Positions 26,928 through 35,216 of a DNA stretch of 64,000 bases are shown here, piece after piece; the stretch's first letter is position 1; every line of letters begins with the position of its first letter. The DNA comes from Ralstonia sp. A12 (GTDB taxonomy: Bacteria > Pseudomonadota > Gammaproteobacteria > Burkholderiales > Burkholderiaceae). The notes under the pieces are model-generated. The model was not told the DNA's origin. It worked only from the letters and a program-made list of their open reading frames with translations, and made no database searches. The position numbers and the translations under genes were made by a program. The stretch covers positions 620,001 to 684,000 of the forward strand of contig NZ_JSZO01000001.1 of the NCBI RefSeq assembly GCF_000801955.1. The letters are read 5' to 3'.

Positions 26928-29126
26928 CTATGCGATGTGCGGACGCTCCAATGGCAGCGCCTCATGCTCGTGGCGCGTGCCGAACAATGGGCCGTCTGCC
27001 CAGCAGCTCATGCGCAAGTACCGACTCGCCTGGGCCATGTAGCGGATGTTCCTGCGCAGTGCCTGGCGCTTTTGCTGATCCCTCCAATCGACCGCCCCCA
27101 TGAAGACACCATGCCGGTGCTTTGCGTGGAAGCCCTTGTTGGGATAGCCATTCCACCATTGGCCCACGTCACCTGTCAGGCTCAGCCATACTTCGCCGAG
27201 CAAGTCCGAGACGGCGAAGTCATGACATGTGTCCTCTGTGCAGAAGAACAGTACGTGCAGACGCAAACCAGACTCCTCCCCGCCATCGAGCATCCAGATG
27301 TCATCAACAACGACGCGGCTTAGCACTGGATCGGTGCGGCAGAGCTCAAGGAACGCGCGGCTGTGGGCTTGTATCTCCGTTGGCGTGATTTGGGCTCGAT
27401 CCGGATAGCAATAGCCGAAGCTCAGCATCAGCACGGTACGCGTGGACTGCGCCGCGAATACCTGTCGCTCGACCGCAAGGCCCATGGCTTCATCGTGCTG
27501 CATGTCGTGTTGGTGCGCGCGTAGTTGATTCGCGAATGGCGCCGAGCGGAGGATTTCCTGCGCCTTGTCTACCACCTCGTCAAACACTACCCGATGCGGT
27601 TTCCCAAGCCGGCGATCATAGGCATCAGGCTCGCCAAAGGCGAAGCGATCGGGATACAGCCCCAACGCGTAAAGCGCCTGGCGGATGGTCTCGACGTGGG
27701 GACTGAAGACATATCGATCAGAGAAGGCGCAGTGTTTTTGAAACCGTTTCAAGGCATAGAAGTAGCGCGTATCCTTGAAGCTCACACGAGCTTCGCTGGA
27801 CGCGATGTCACGCGCCATCTCTTCCATCGGGACAAGCAGGGGCATGAGCACGTTGAAGCTTGGAAGCCTGGCCACCGCCGGCTGGCCGTTGAACTCGATG
27901 CCGTCGGCGTTGCGCATGCATTCGATGAATTCGTGAATCTTGGGAAAATCATCGGCCACCTCGTCTGCGATCGTCGCGACACCCTCGCCAGCCTGGCGTG
28001 CGGCCGAGGCCGTAGCGCCCGTGTCAAGCCCTGGGGATGGGTGGGCCGGCTGACACACAGATTCCTCTACCACTTCCCGGATCAGGCTCGTCCCAAACAC
28101 AGCGCAACGTTCAAATCGCGGCATGCATAGAAGCTGATCCGCGTTGGTCATGTAGTGGATGTACATGCGCAGCGCCTCACGCCTCTCCTCGTCGTACCGA
28201 TCAATGATGCCGGTGCAGATGGGATAGTCATACTTCTGGTGCAACGCCGCGTGGGCGTTGTCATGCCAGCACTGCCCCTTTCCGCCAGTCGCCGTCCTCC
28301 AATGCGCGCCGAGTAACGTGGGTAAATGGTGCTCGCGGAGCGAATCGGCGGTAAGAAAGAGCATCATTTGCAGATGCAAGCCGCTCTCAGCGCCCTCGCC
28401 CTGTGTCCAGATATAGTCAACGATGATGCGGCTCAGTAGTACGTCCGTGCCGCAGAGGTCCAAGAGTGCTTGGCGGTGCTTCTCAATCTCATCCGGCTTG
28501 ATCTGACGTCGGTGCTGCTCCTGGTACCCCATGGTCAACAGCAACACCGCGCGCTGAGACTCGGCCTCGAACGCCTGCCGCTCAATCGCCAAGCCCATTG
28601 CCTCGTTACACTTAGCATCCGCACAACGGGCCTGCATGCGCTCCTCGAACTGCGGGGAGCGCATGATCTCAGTCGTCTTGGCGATCACCTCGTTGAAGAT
28701 CTCGGCATGCCGCTTGCTGGTGCGAGCGTCACGCGAATTGGGCTTGGCAAAGGTGAAAACGTCGGGAAACAGGCCCAACTCCATCAGTGCCTCGCGCACT
28801 GCCTCAACGCGGTCGCTGAATATGTAGCGCCCGGCAAATGCGTGAGATCGCTGAAACCGCTTCAATACGGGAAAGTATTCCTTGCCGAACGCAGAGGGCA
28901 CGGCAATCTCACGTCCCCGTTTCCGAGGAGCGATTTCAAAGCCGATGTCGCCCCAGCCGCTTCCAATGCTGCGCGCCATGTCCTCCAGCTTAATCAGCGT
29001 AGGTCCCAGCAGATTGAAGCTTGGCAGCAAGGTTGTCACCTGATCATCCCGCTCCATCTTGCCCTCGGTATTCCTCGACCACTCGATGTATTCGATCACC
29101 CTTCCATAACCACGCTCATTGATCAT
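26928..29126 (-). CDS. Tandem-duplicated YfjJ / inovirus Gp2-like protein
   Basis: 732 aa from ATG 29126 (MINERGYGRVIEYIEWSRNT); the frame opens slightly upstream only with a TTG. Two homologous halves, about 1-345 and 385-732, share LLPSFNLLGPTLIKLEDMAR with RLPSFNVLMPLLVPMEEMAR, VLKRFQRSHAFAGRYIFS with ALKRFQKHCAFSDRYVFS, and LLSRIIVDYIWTQG with VLSRVVVDDIWMLD. The end of each half (RMYIHYMTNADQLL; RRNIRYMAQASRYL) resembles the YagK/YfjJ (inovirus Gp2) C-terminal domain, a replication-associated family. At the expected HUH position one half reads ESGLHLQ and the other ESGLRLH, so each has lost one histidine. It is 105 bp downstream of the related gene at 29232. Confidence 0.7.
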   Translation of the reverse strand: MINERGYGRVIEYIEWSRNTEGKMERDDQVTTLLPSFNLLGPTLIKLEDMARSIGSGWGDIGFEIAPRKRGREIAVPSAFGKEYFPVLKRFQRSHAFAGRYIFSDRVEAVREALMELGLFPDVFTFAKPNSRDARTSKRHAEIFNEVIAKTTEIMRSPQFEERMQARCADAKCNEAMGLAIERQAFEAESQRAVLLLTMGYQEQHRRQIKPDEIEKHRQALLDLCGTDVLLSRIIVDYIWTQGEGAESGLHLQMMLFLTADSLREHHLPTLLGAHWRTATGGKGQCWHDNAHAALHQKYDYPICTGIIDRYDEERREALRMYIHYMTNADQLLCMPRFERCAVFGTSLIREVVEESVCQPAHPSPGLDTGATASAARQAGEGVATIADEVADDFPKIHEFIECMRNADGIEFNGQPAVARLPSFNVLMPLLVPMEEMARDIASSEARVSFKDTRYFYALKRFQKHCAFSDRYVFSPHVETIRQALYALGLYPDRFAFGEPDAYDRRLGKPHRVVFDEVVDKAQEILRSAPFANQLRAHQHDMQHDEAMGLAVERQVFAAQSTRTVLMLSFGYCYPDRAQITPTEIQAHSRAFLELCRTDPVLSRVVVDDIWMLDGGEESGLRLHVLFFCTEDTCHDFAVSDLLGEVWLSLTGDVGQWWNGYPNKGFHAKHRHGVFMGAVDWRDQQKRQALRRNIRYMAQASRYLRMSCWADGPLFGTRHEHEALPLERPHIA

Positions 29127-29231
29127 GATTGACTGCCTCTCCAAAACGGTTGCATGCGCGACGTTTCTTCATCGCGTTCCACTGACTCGGTTTCATGAGT
29201 CAATAGATGAGGCAGTCATGTATTTTTTTGC

Positions 29232-30398
29232 TCAGCGCCACGTGCGCCCACTCGTCAGCGCTCGAGAGCGCTCAGTCGGCTTCGCGAAGAGCAACTGATC
29301 GTCCGAGGCGAAGTAGCCCATTACGTACTGCTTCAACTTCTCCCAGCGCTCGACCTCCCTGGGATGCTGCACCTCCAGCACCCATTTGCCCTGCGCCTCC
29401 AACTCGCTGCGGTCCTCACGCTCATGGGAATAGAAGACGTAGCCGCGTCCACCCGTCACCCGTGCCCAGCGAGCACTGAACCGGCTCTGTAGCCATTGCA
29501 GAGTCGGCAACTTGCTAACGTCGATTAGGTAAACGACATGCAGATGTAGTGCGCCATGGCGGCCACCGACTTCCACCTTACCCAGATGCGGACCCAATAC
29601 GTCAAACAGATCAGAGTCGACTCCGCGTTTATCGCCGAAGAACAGGTCACGCGCATCCATGGCAGCATGTACATCGATTCGGCAGTGATACTCGGCATTG
29701 CCATCTCCGAGTCGATCTATAGACGGTAGCTGTACCCATTGCCCGTCGATAAAACGCCAACACAGGTGCGGCAGCATTTCCGACTCCACAGCCGCACACT
29801 CTGGGAACAGTAGTTCTGCTCGAAACGGGAGCATTCCGCGATCCAGCGCCGCAGCACCAGAGAACCACCTGTCGATGGATTCTCGCTGGTAATTCACTCC
29901 CTCCTTTTTCAGCCTCCACAATGCCTTTGCTACCTTACGCTCGATAGCCTGTTCACGTAGATAGCCAACGAAGTCATTGAACATCTCGGCAGCCAGCATT
30001 CCATTGGGGAGTCGTTGAGTAAAAGACCCACCCAACCCGAGACGCCCAAACATGTGGTTACGGTAGCAGTCGAAGAACAACTGAAAGTCAGGACGATACG
30101 CCTCCTCTGGCGAATACAGATCCATCAGACCCTGACACTTGCTAAAGTAGCTGGATAGGTTACGAGCATCTCCAGCACGGCGAGTACGGACCACCTGCTT
30201 GCGCCCTCCCTCACCTCGAATCTCAAAAGGAATCTGTTCTCCTTCCAGTGCCGCCCTCATGAAGAGCATTAGATCAAAAGAGCGCCTGTGGTATTCACCC
30301 AATGCCCAGTAGCTAAGGCTCAAGCCAGAGTGGGAGTACGTATTGCATTCAGGTACTACAACGCTTTCAGCGCAAGGGTTCTCGACATTGACTCTCAT
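29232..30398 (-). CDS. YfjJ / inovirus Gp2-like putative replication protein
   Basis: 388 aa. ATG 30398 (MRVNVENPCAES) is chosen for the GGAGAA eight bases upstream. The C-terminal half has a full H-U-H motif in GALHLHVVYLID, then LQSRFSARWARVTGGRGYVF and KLKQYVMGYFASDDQLLF, matching the YagK/YfjJ (inovirus Gp2) pattern. These proteins are thought to act in rolling-circle-like replication of small elements. The catalytic Tyr cannot be fixed by eye. It is the single-domain relative of the neighbouring 732-aa protein. Iteron-like repeats lie in its upstream region, consistent with initiation at that site. Confidence 0.7.
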   Translation of the reverse strand: MRVNVENPCAESVVVPECNTYSHSGLSLSYWALGEYHRRSFDLMLFMRAALEGEQIPFEIRGEGGRKQVVRTRRAGDARNLSSYFSKCQGLMDLYSPEEAYRPDFQLFFDCYRNHMFGRLGLGGSFTQRLPNGMLAAEMFNDFVGYLREQAIERKVAKALWRLKKEGVNYQRESIDRWFSGAAALDRGMLPFRAELLFPECAAVESEMLPHLCWRFIDGQWVQLPSIDRLGDGNAEYHCRIDVHAAMDARDLFFGDKRGVDSDLFDVLGPHLGKVEVGGRHGALHLHVVYLIDVSKLPTLQWLQSRFSARWARVTGGRGYVFYSHEREDRSELEAQGKWVLEVQHPREVERWEKLKQYVMGYFASDDQLLFAKPTERSRALTSGRTWR

Positions 30399-30639
30399 GA
30401 CAACTTCTCCAGTGGATTGAATCAAGTCATGAGGGAAGCGAATTCTTTTCTATGCCGTTAACGTATACCGAGGCTGCGGAGTCTTGACACACCTGCCTGT
30501 CACTTGAGCGACACAAGCACTCTCTCGTCAGCTCTTGGAGAGGATGTTTGGGCAACCCCTCCTTTCTGGGTGAGTAGAAGGAGAGAAGAAGCGGAGGACA
30601 CGACCACTCCCCTGAAAGCAGAAGGATATCTTCAGGAGA

Positions 30640-30714
30640 TGCTGAAAAGGTGCAGAAATATCCTGATACATACTCCGAGAAGGGGTAGAAATACTCCGAG
30701 AAAATGTAAAAACA
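30640..30714. repeat. Three 21-nt iteron-like repeats
   Basis: Copies at 30640-30660, 30673-30693 and 30694-30714 share the pattern (c/g)t(c/g)(c/a)gaga-then-g/a-rich-then-g(c/t)agaaata. The second and third are directly abutting and start with the same ctccgagaa; the first is more diverged and one half-turn-adjusted step (33 nt) away. Confidence 0.6.
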
Positions 30715-31029
30715 ACTCTATATAGCAGGAATACCGTTTCAGTATGGAGAGATCACTACGAAAGCCTCGTAGACAATGAGATTCGACAAACATGACTCCC
30801 GAAAAACATAGGAACTTCATTAGCAAACAAAATTCCGGAGTTATCCGGAATAAAACCATTATTCGCTCACCAAAGCCTCGCCCGCGAGGGACAAACTTGA
30901 ACGCTTCCGGCAACAATGAGGAGTCGCGGTTTTCGGCCACAGATGTCTCCACATCGCTAGCGACCTCATGGCACCAATTCGGTACATGAAGGGGGCTAAT
31001 GCGCCTTGAGGGCTCCACAGGCCCCCTGC

Positions 31030-31064
31030 GCTACGTTGCTACATTGCTACCGTAGCAACGTAGC
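31030..31064. promoter_or_regulatory. 13-bp inverted repeat
   Basis: gctacgttgctac / gtagcaacgtagc, perfect 13-bp arms with a 9-nt loop; the loop itself repeats ttgctac. There is no T-tract on either strand, so a protein-binding site or origin hairpin is more likely than a terminator. Confidence 0.6.
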
Positions 31065-31250
31065 ACGATCAAATTTGAAAACAATGTCACACATCCCTCG
31101 ACCTTACCTACCATTCCATCAATAAAGTGAGCAAGCCCGCGGACCCACGGGAGCAGACATGCAGAGCTTCAAGTAGTAAGCGCCGATTTGGGAGACAAAA
31201 AAAAGCGCGTACAGTCCGCACGCGCTCATCAACAATTTGTCGGCTTTTAG

Positions 31251-33017
31251 TTAGTCACGATAATAGTAGGTACTCGTCAACTCTACGTGACCTAGACCAG
31301 CCTCCCCTGCCTGCTTCTGAATCTCCTGCTTGACTGCACGAAAATCCTTCGAATCGTGCACGACATGTTTCGGATCGCCTGCTTGAGCTGCAGTGTGTAC
31401 CATTTTGTCGTTCGCCCGCACGACATATGTCCCCTGCTTCGCGGACACAACCGCACCGAAATTACTCTCCCCCATGTCTGCAATCGCTTTTTTCACGCGA
31501 GCAGCAATCATACGAGGGTGAGTCGCATGAAAATCGGGCATGATCTCGGCAAACTTGTTTGCTGGAAACAATATAATCCGCCCTCCTTTTCTTCCTGGAA
31601 CAATAGAGATGTACCCCTGTCGCTGAAGCGCATCAATTGCACTTGCCAGCAATGCGGGATTTTTTCGGATCGGCGAGAAGTTGTTCAGATCTCGCTCGGT
31701 ATACTGCCCTGGTTTCAACTGCGAATATCGAAACGGATTCGCCGCCGCCTCCTGAAGCCATTCCAGAAGTTTTTGCATTGCCTCGGCCTCCTGTTGCAGC
31801 TTGGACGGTGCATAGGGCGTGAACACGCGAATGTATTCGTCTGCGTACCACTCGCACAGGGCAATCGCGCTCTTCATCGCTTCGGGCGAAATATCACCAG
31901 GTTTCCCCTCGAAATAGTGAAAAAGCGCAGCAATTCGGCTTGCGTTTTGCGCGAGCTTGCGAAAGAAGAACTTGATGCTGTCGGAATGGCACGAGCCAAC
32001 CAGCCATCGGTTAATCGCGTCCTTGAAAAGCTTCCAATAGCGTTTGGCGCCCTCGGACAACCTCTTCACAGTGCGCTCACGAGGCGCAGGAACAACCTGC
32101 CCCAGAATCTGCTTGACCCGCTCGTTAAAAAGTCCGAGCTTCGGCTCGGGCACATCCTCAACGCACGTCTCTTGCCCAGATACATCACTGTATTGAGGAG
32201 CCACAATCAGTGTTCTCGCTAACATGCCCGTTCCGAAAGCGTCCCTGCCTCGGCTCTCCATGTAATCCGAGAACCTATCGGTTTGGCTCATGACCGATAT
32301 GGTCAACTGTGGCGCCACAGGTCGACGATTTCCGCTGACAAGGCCGACCGGTCGGTCCTCGCCACTCCAGTAGCCGCTGAACATCGCTGGCTGGCCGAAA
32401 GTCATGCCGTTGATAACCGGTCCGGCCTCGGCCGATATGATGCTGATGGTGCCGTTGGCAACCAGTGCATCCCGCAGCCCCTGCGGCGACAATTCAGCGT
32501 ACCGTTGCTCCCGGACCGCAGGTTTCACCGGTCGCTGCTGCTCATGCTGCAGACGCATCTCGCGAATGCTCAGGGCTTCATCTGAAGCGGGCTCTGCGCT
32601 GCGGTAATCCTTGGCCAGCCGCCGCTCATCATCTTGCCAAATCTTCAGCTCTGCCAAGTAGATCGGCATCTTGGCCGCAACGTCTTCCTCTTGCTGGCGC
32701 TCGCGGGCCACCACCGCGCGAAGAAAGCGCTGTTCCACCGGCGACTTTCCGGCGCTGGAATTGCTGACCCCCATTAGAAAAAGGGAACACGGCGCCGGAT
32801 CGAAGTTTGGACACTGGACGCTAATGAAGTCTTGGCAAACGTGCGACACCGTGCCCAACGCCGCTTGAGCCGACAATTCGACCGGCAGCGTGAGAATCTG
32901 GCTAACCTCCCAAATGGCCTCTCCGATGATGGGCGGAAAGACGTGCGTCGGGTAACAGCCCTGGGCCATCGGCGATTGATAGAAGGCCTCTCCGTTTGGA
33001 TACTCCACGATTGGCAT
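31251..33017 (-). CDS. YfjI-family (DUF3987) protein
   Basis: 588 aa, ATG 33017 (MPIVEYPNGEAFYQSPMAQG). The DUF3987 core is recognisable: LTLPVELSAQAALGTVSHVC, DPAPCSLFLMGVSNSSAGKS (a degenerate P-loop), SEAGPVINGM and QLTISVMSQTDRF, then a helical region and a winged C-terminus (SAIDALQRQGYISIVPGRKG). YfjI proteins are primase/helicase-associated proteins of CP4-57-like elements, with a presumed replication role. It is 12 bp downstream of the membrane-HTH gene, so they form one operon. Confidence 0.85.
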   Translation of the reverse strand: MPIVEYPNGEAFYQSPMAQGCYPTHVFPPIIGEAIWEVSQILTLPVELSAQAALGTVSHVCQDFISVQCPNFDPAPCSLFLMGVSNSSAGKSPVEQRFLRAVVARERQQEEDVAAKMPIYLAELKIWQDDERRLAKDYRSAEPASDEALSIREMRLQHEQQRPVKPAVREQRYAELSPQGLRDALVANGTISIISAEAGPVINGMTFGQPAMFSGYWSGEDRPVGLVSGNRRPVAPQLTISVMSQTDRFSDYMESRGRDAFGTGMLARTLIVAPQYSDVSGQETCVEDVPEPKLGLFNERVKQILGQVVPAPRERTVKRLSEGAKRYWKLFKDAINRWLVGSCHSDSIKFFFRKLAQNASRIAALFHYFEGKPGDISPEAMKSAIALCEWYADEYIRVFTPYAPSKLQQEAEAMQKLLEWLQEAAANPFRYSQLKPGQYTERDLNNFSPIRKNPALLASAIDALQRQGYISIVPGRKGGRIILFPANKFAEIMPDFHATHPRMIAARVKKAIADMGESNFGAVVSAKQGTYVVRANDKMVHTAAQAGDPKHVVHDSKDFRAVKQEIQKQAGEAGLGHVELTSTYYYRD

Positions 33018-33029
33018 GCTTGATCCTCC

Positions 33030-34361
33030 TCACGCGTACGCCATGGCGGGCATAGCGATGCTTGGCACATGGATCTTGTTCTGCTGCCGCACACGCGTCA
33101 CGTCCGACAAGGCGTGCGGAGATGCGCCACCAAGCGACATTTCCACGACATTCTTCCCAATGTGGCTCCCTTGGCTGGGTGTGCTGCCATAGCGAGCAAG
33201 GTATTGACGGTTCAGGCTGCCCGCCGTCCATTGCCGGCAGCGGAGAAATTTGCGGATCGACTCCTGTGTCGGCTTGAGGTGCCCAATCAGGACAGCCTCA
33301 TGGATTCGGGCAAGCAGAAGTTCATCTTCTGACGTGTCCGGGCCACCTGGGTTTTCCACAGCGGTAACCGCTTGGCCTGACGCGACCGCTGCACGACCAT
33401 CGGCCGGGACTATTCGGTCGCCGGTCGCAGGGCTGCATACAGGTAAGACCACTTGACGTTCCGACACGACCGCCTCACGGTTCGGCGCATCAGCGTCGCG
33501 ATCGGATGCGACCACTGCGCGACCGCCTGTACGAGCCAAGGCAATCTGCACCAGCAGCCAGCCAATGATGGCAGCGCCTTCGAGCACGACCGCGCAGGCG
33601 ACCGCAAGAAACAGTTCGAGTCGGCGTTCGGTCGTGCCAAACCAGGATGCGACCGTCGACGCGACCGGATCGGCACGCAACGTCGCGCGCAGTGCTTCAT
33701 CGCGGTCAGCTTGGTCGTTCCGGCGGTCTTCTTCGGCTTCGCGGCGGCGTGCCTCGCTCGCCTCAGTATCCAATGCCGCAAGCTGCGCTGCGAGGATGGT
33801 CTTGCGTGTCTTAAGCGCCGAGCAGTCGGCCACGCAACGGCGCATTTCCGCACGGGCGAGGTCAGCGCTAACCTTGGCAGCATCCTGCGCGATCTCCGTA
33901 AGACTACGGCCTGATGGAGGACTCGCACCGGGCGGCATGACGGTCGCAGGAACCGCTGCTGCCCGCTGATTGCTTGCATGCTGCTGCGAGACCATGAAGA
34001 AGCTGACTTGCCCATACAGTACGACCGCAACGCTGACACACCACAATACGAACGCGGTAGCTCGCGGCATTGCGCGGAACGTGCTCCAGCACATGGGCAA
34101 CAGATGCGTGCAAAGGACCACCACGCCGCCGAGCGCCACGCTCGTCACCTGCTCGATGAACGTGCCGCCACGCTGCCAGCCTCCGTACATCGCAATACCA
34201 AGCGACACCGCACTGGCCGACACTGCGCACACTGCCGTTAGCGACAGCGGGATAATGGATTTGCCGACAGGCAACTGGTCTGGTCGTTCGGATGCGCGAA
34301 TATGAACATCGCTGGCGTGAACGGCATCAGTACCGATCGCTACAAATTGAGTTGAGTGCAT
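33030..34361 (-). CDS. Second four-TM membrane protein with Cys-pair coiled coil and C-terminal helix-turn-helix
   Basis: 443 aa from ATG 34361, with AAGGAG seven bases upstream. Same plan as the protein at 820-1845: TM1 then GGWQRGG, HLLP in TM2, QQHA after TM3, a cysteine pair (RRCVADC) opening a coiled coil with AAQLAALDTEASEARRREAE, and TM4 near VACAVVLEGAAIIGWLL. A long Val/Ala/Arg-rich linker leads to a helix-turn-helix at about 345-390 (LKPTQESIRKFLRCRQWTAG). It has an extra tail of about 50 residues. The gene is dense in GCGACCG words. It is co-transcribed with the YfjI-type gene, which ties it to element maintenance. Confidence 0.75.
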   Translation of the reverse strand: MHSTQFVAIGTDAVHASDVHIRASERPDQLPVGKSIIPLSLTAVCAVSASAVSLGIAMYGGWQRGGTFIEQVTSVALGGVVVLCTHLLPMCWSTFRAMPRATAFVLWCVSVAVVLYGQVSFFMVSQQHASNQRAAAVPATVMPPGASPPSGRSLTEIAQDAAKVSADLARAEMRRCVADCSALKTRKTILAAQLAALDTEASEARRREAEEDRRNDQADRDEALRATLRADPVASTVASWFGTTERRLELFLAVACAVVLEGAAIIGWLLVQIALARTGGRAVVASDRDADAPNREAVVSERQVVLPVCSPATGDRIVPADGRAAVASGQAVTAVENPGGPDTSEDELLLARIHEAVLIGHLKPTQESIRKFLRCRQWTAGSLNRQYLARYGSTPSQGSHIGKNVVEMSLGGASPHALSDVTRVRQQNKIHVPSIAMPAMAYA

Positions 34362-35216
34362 GCAAGACTCCTTACGCCAAAAAATAGGCGGCATGAGGCG
34401 TCCGGCCACAGGCGTACCGGGCCGGAAAACTATTTACGGGATATATGGATTTAGAAAAGCTGACGCGATGGTTAGCCGCGCCGCCGCACAATACCAATTA
34501 CTACGGACCGAAGCTGCCCAACAGCCCCGAACGTGATGACCATGTCATCAGCGTTCGACTTGCGTCGGAAAATATGGTGGAACCGTTTCTTTACCCGATG
34601 TGCATTCCGTTCATGCCCTCCTGATCGAGAGGGTCCGACTGGCCCGGACCCAAGCAACAGCACCACAACGGCGCCAATCTCTTTCACAATAAGCAAGCCA
34701 GAAACTACCGGTCAAGTGCCGTAAAAATTGGACTTTGAGGTGATTATTTCCAACCTAATTCAGCCGAATCCAACGCTTTCCAAAACATCGATTTTGATCT
34801 GTGAAAATACCGCAGCGCAATTGCAACACCTGAGTTGCGAAGCCCCGGCATGCCGACCGGCAACGATCGGACGGCGAAGACGCTGTTTTCTGGTGGGCGT
34901 GTGAAGAACAGCCAAAGCTCGATGTGAATTCGTCAAGCAAGTGCCTGACGCGTAGCTGTCAACGCGATGACGTTGAAAGGCCCATCCATGGGCAGTTGCA
35001 TGATCTGCTCCATGGGCCAGCACAGGGGCATTTCGCAGCTTCCATCACTTCAAGATGGTCGCCCTTGTTGGAAAAGCCCTTCCTAGTTGACTGCCGACCG
35101 ACGCAAGGGGCCATACGTTCGCCAACCGGCGCTTGCCTGCCGTTCGCAGGGATGGTCGCGGGAGAAAGCGTGCAGCAGATCCTCTAGCCATGGCCTCACC
35201 GCAGTCGAGCCAACAC
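34362..35216. other. Intergenic stretch with only doubtful small frames
   Basis: 855 bp between the membrane-HTH gene and the AlpA-fusion gene. Two overlapping candidates face each other: a 59-codon plus frame at 34445-34624 (MDLEKLTRWLAAPPHNTNYY and on) and a minus frame at 34472-34690 opening with TTG or GTG. Neither has a good ribosome site. 34700-34830 is relatively AT-rich. The promoter of the yfjI operon should lie at 34370-34450. Confidence 0.4.

Larger units (their letters stand above)
30399..31250. other. AT-rich intergenic region, candidate replication origin
   Basis: About 850 bp without a convincing gene, visibly more AT-rich than its surroundings. It sits upstream of the Gp2-like gene and downstream of the YfjI-type gene. 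It contains three 21-nt iteron-like repeats (30640-30714), an AT-rich block and a 13-bp inverted repeat (31030-31064). A 73-codon plus frame and a 128-codon minus frame overlap the repeats and look spurious. Confidence 0.55.

Noticed and set aside
30504-31018. A 73-codon plus frame and a 128-codon minus frame between the Gp2-like and YfjI-type genes
   Set aside because: Both run through the 21-nt repeats; the repetitive residues (such as FLHLF and FLPLL) are by-products of the repeats, with no ribosome site.
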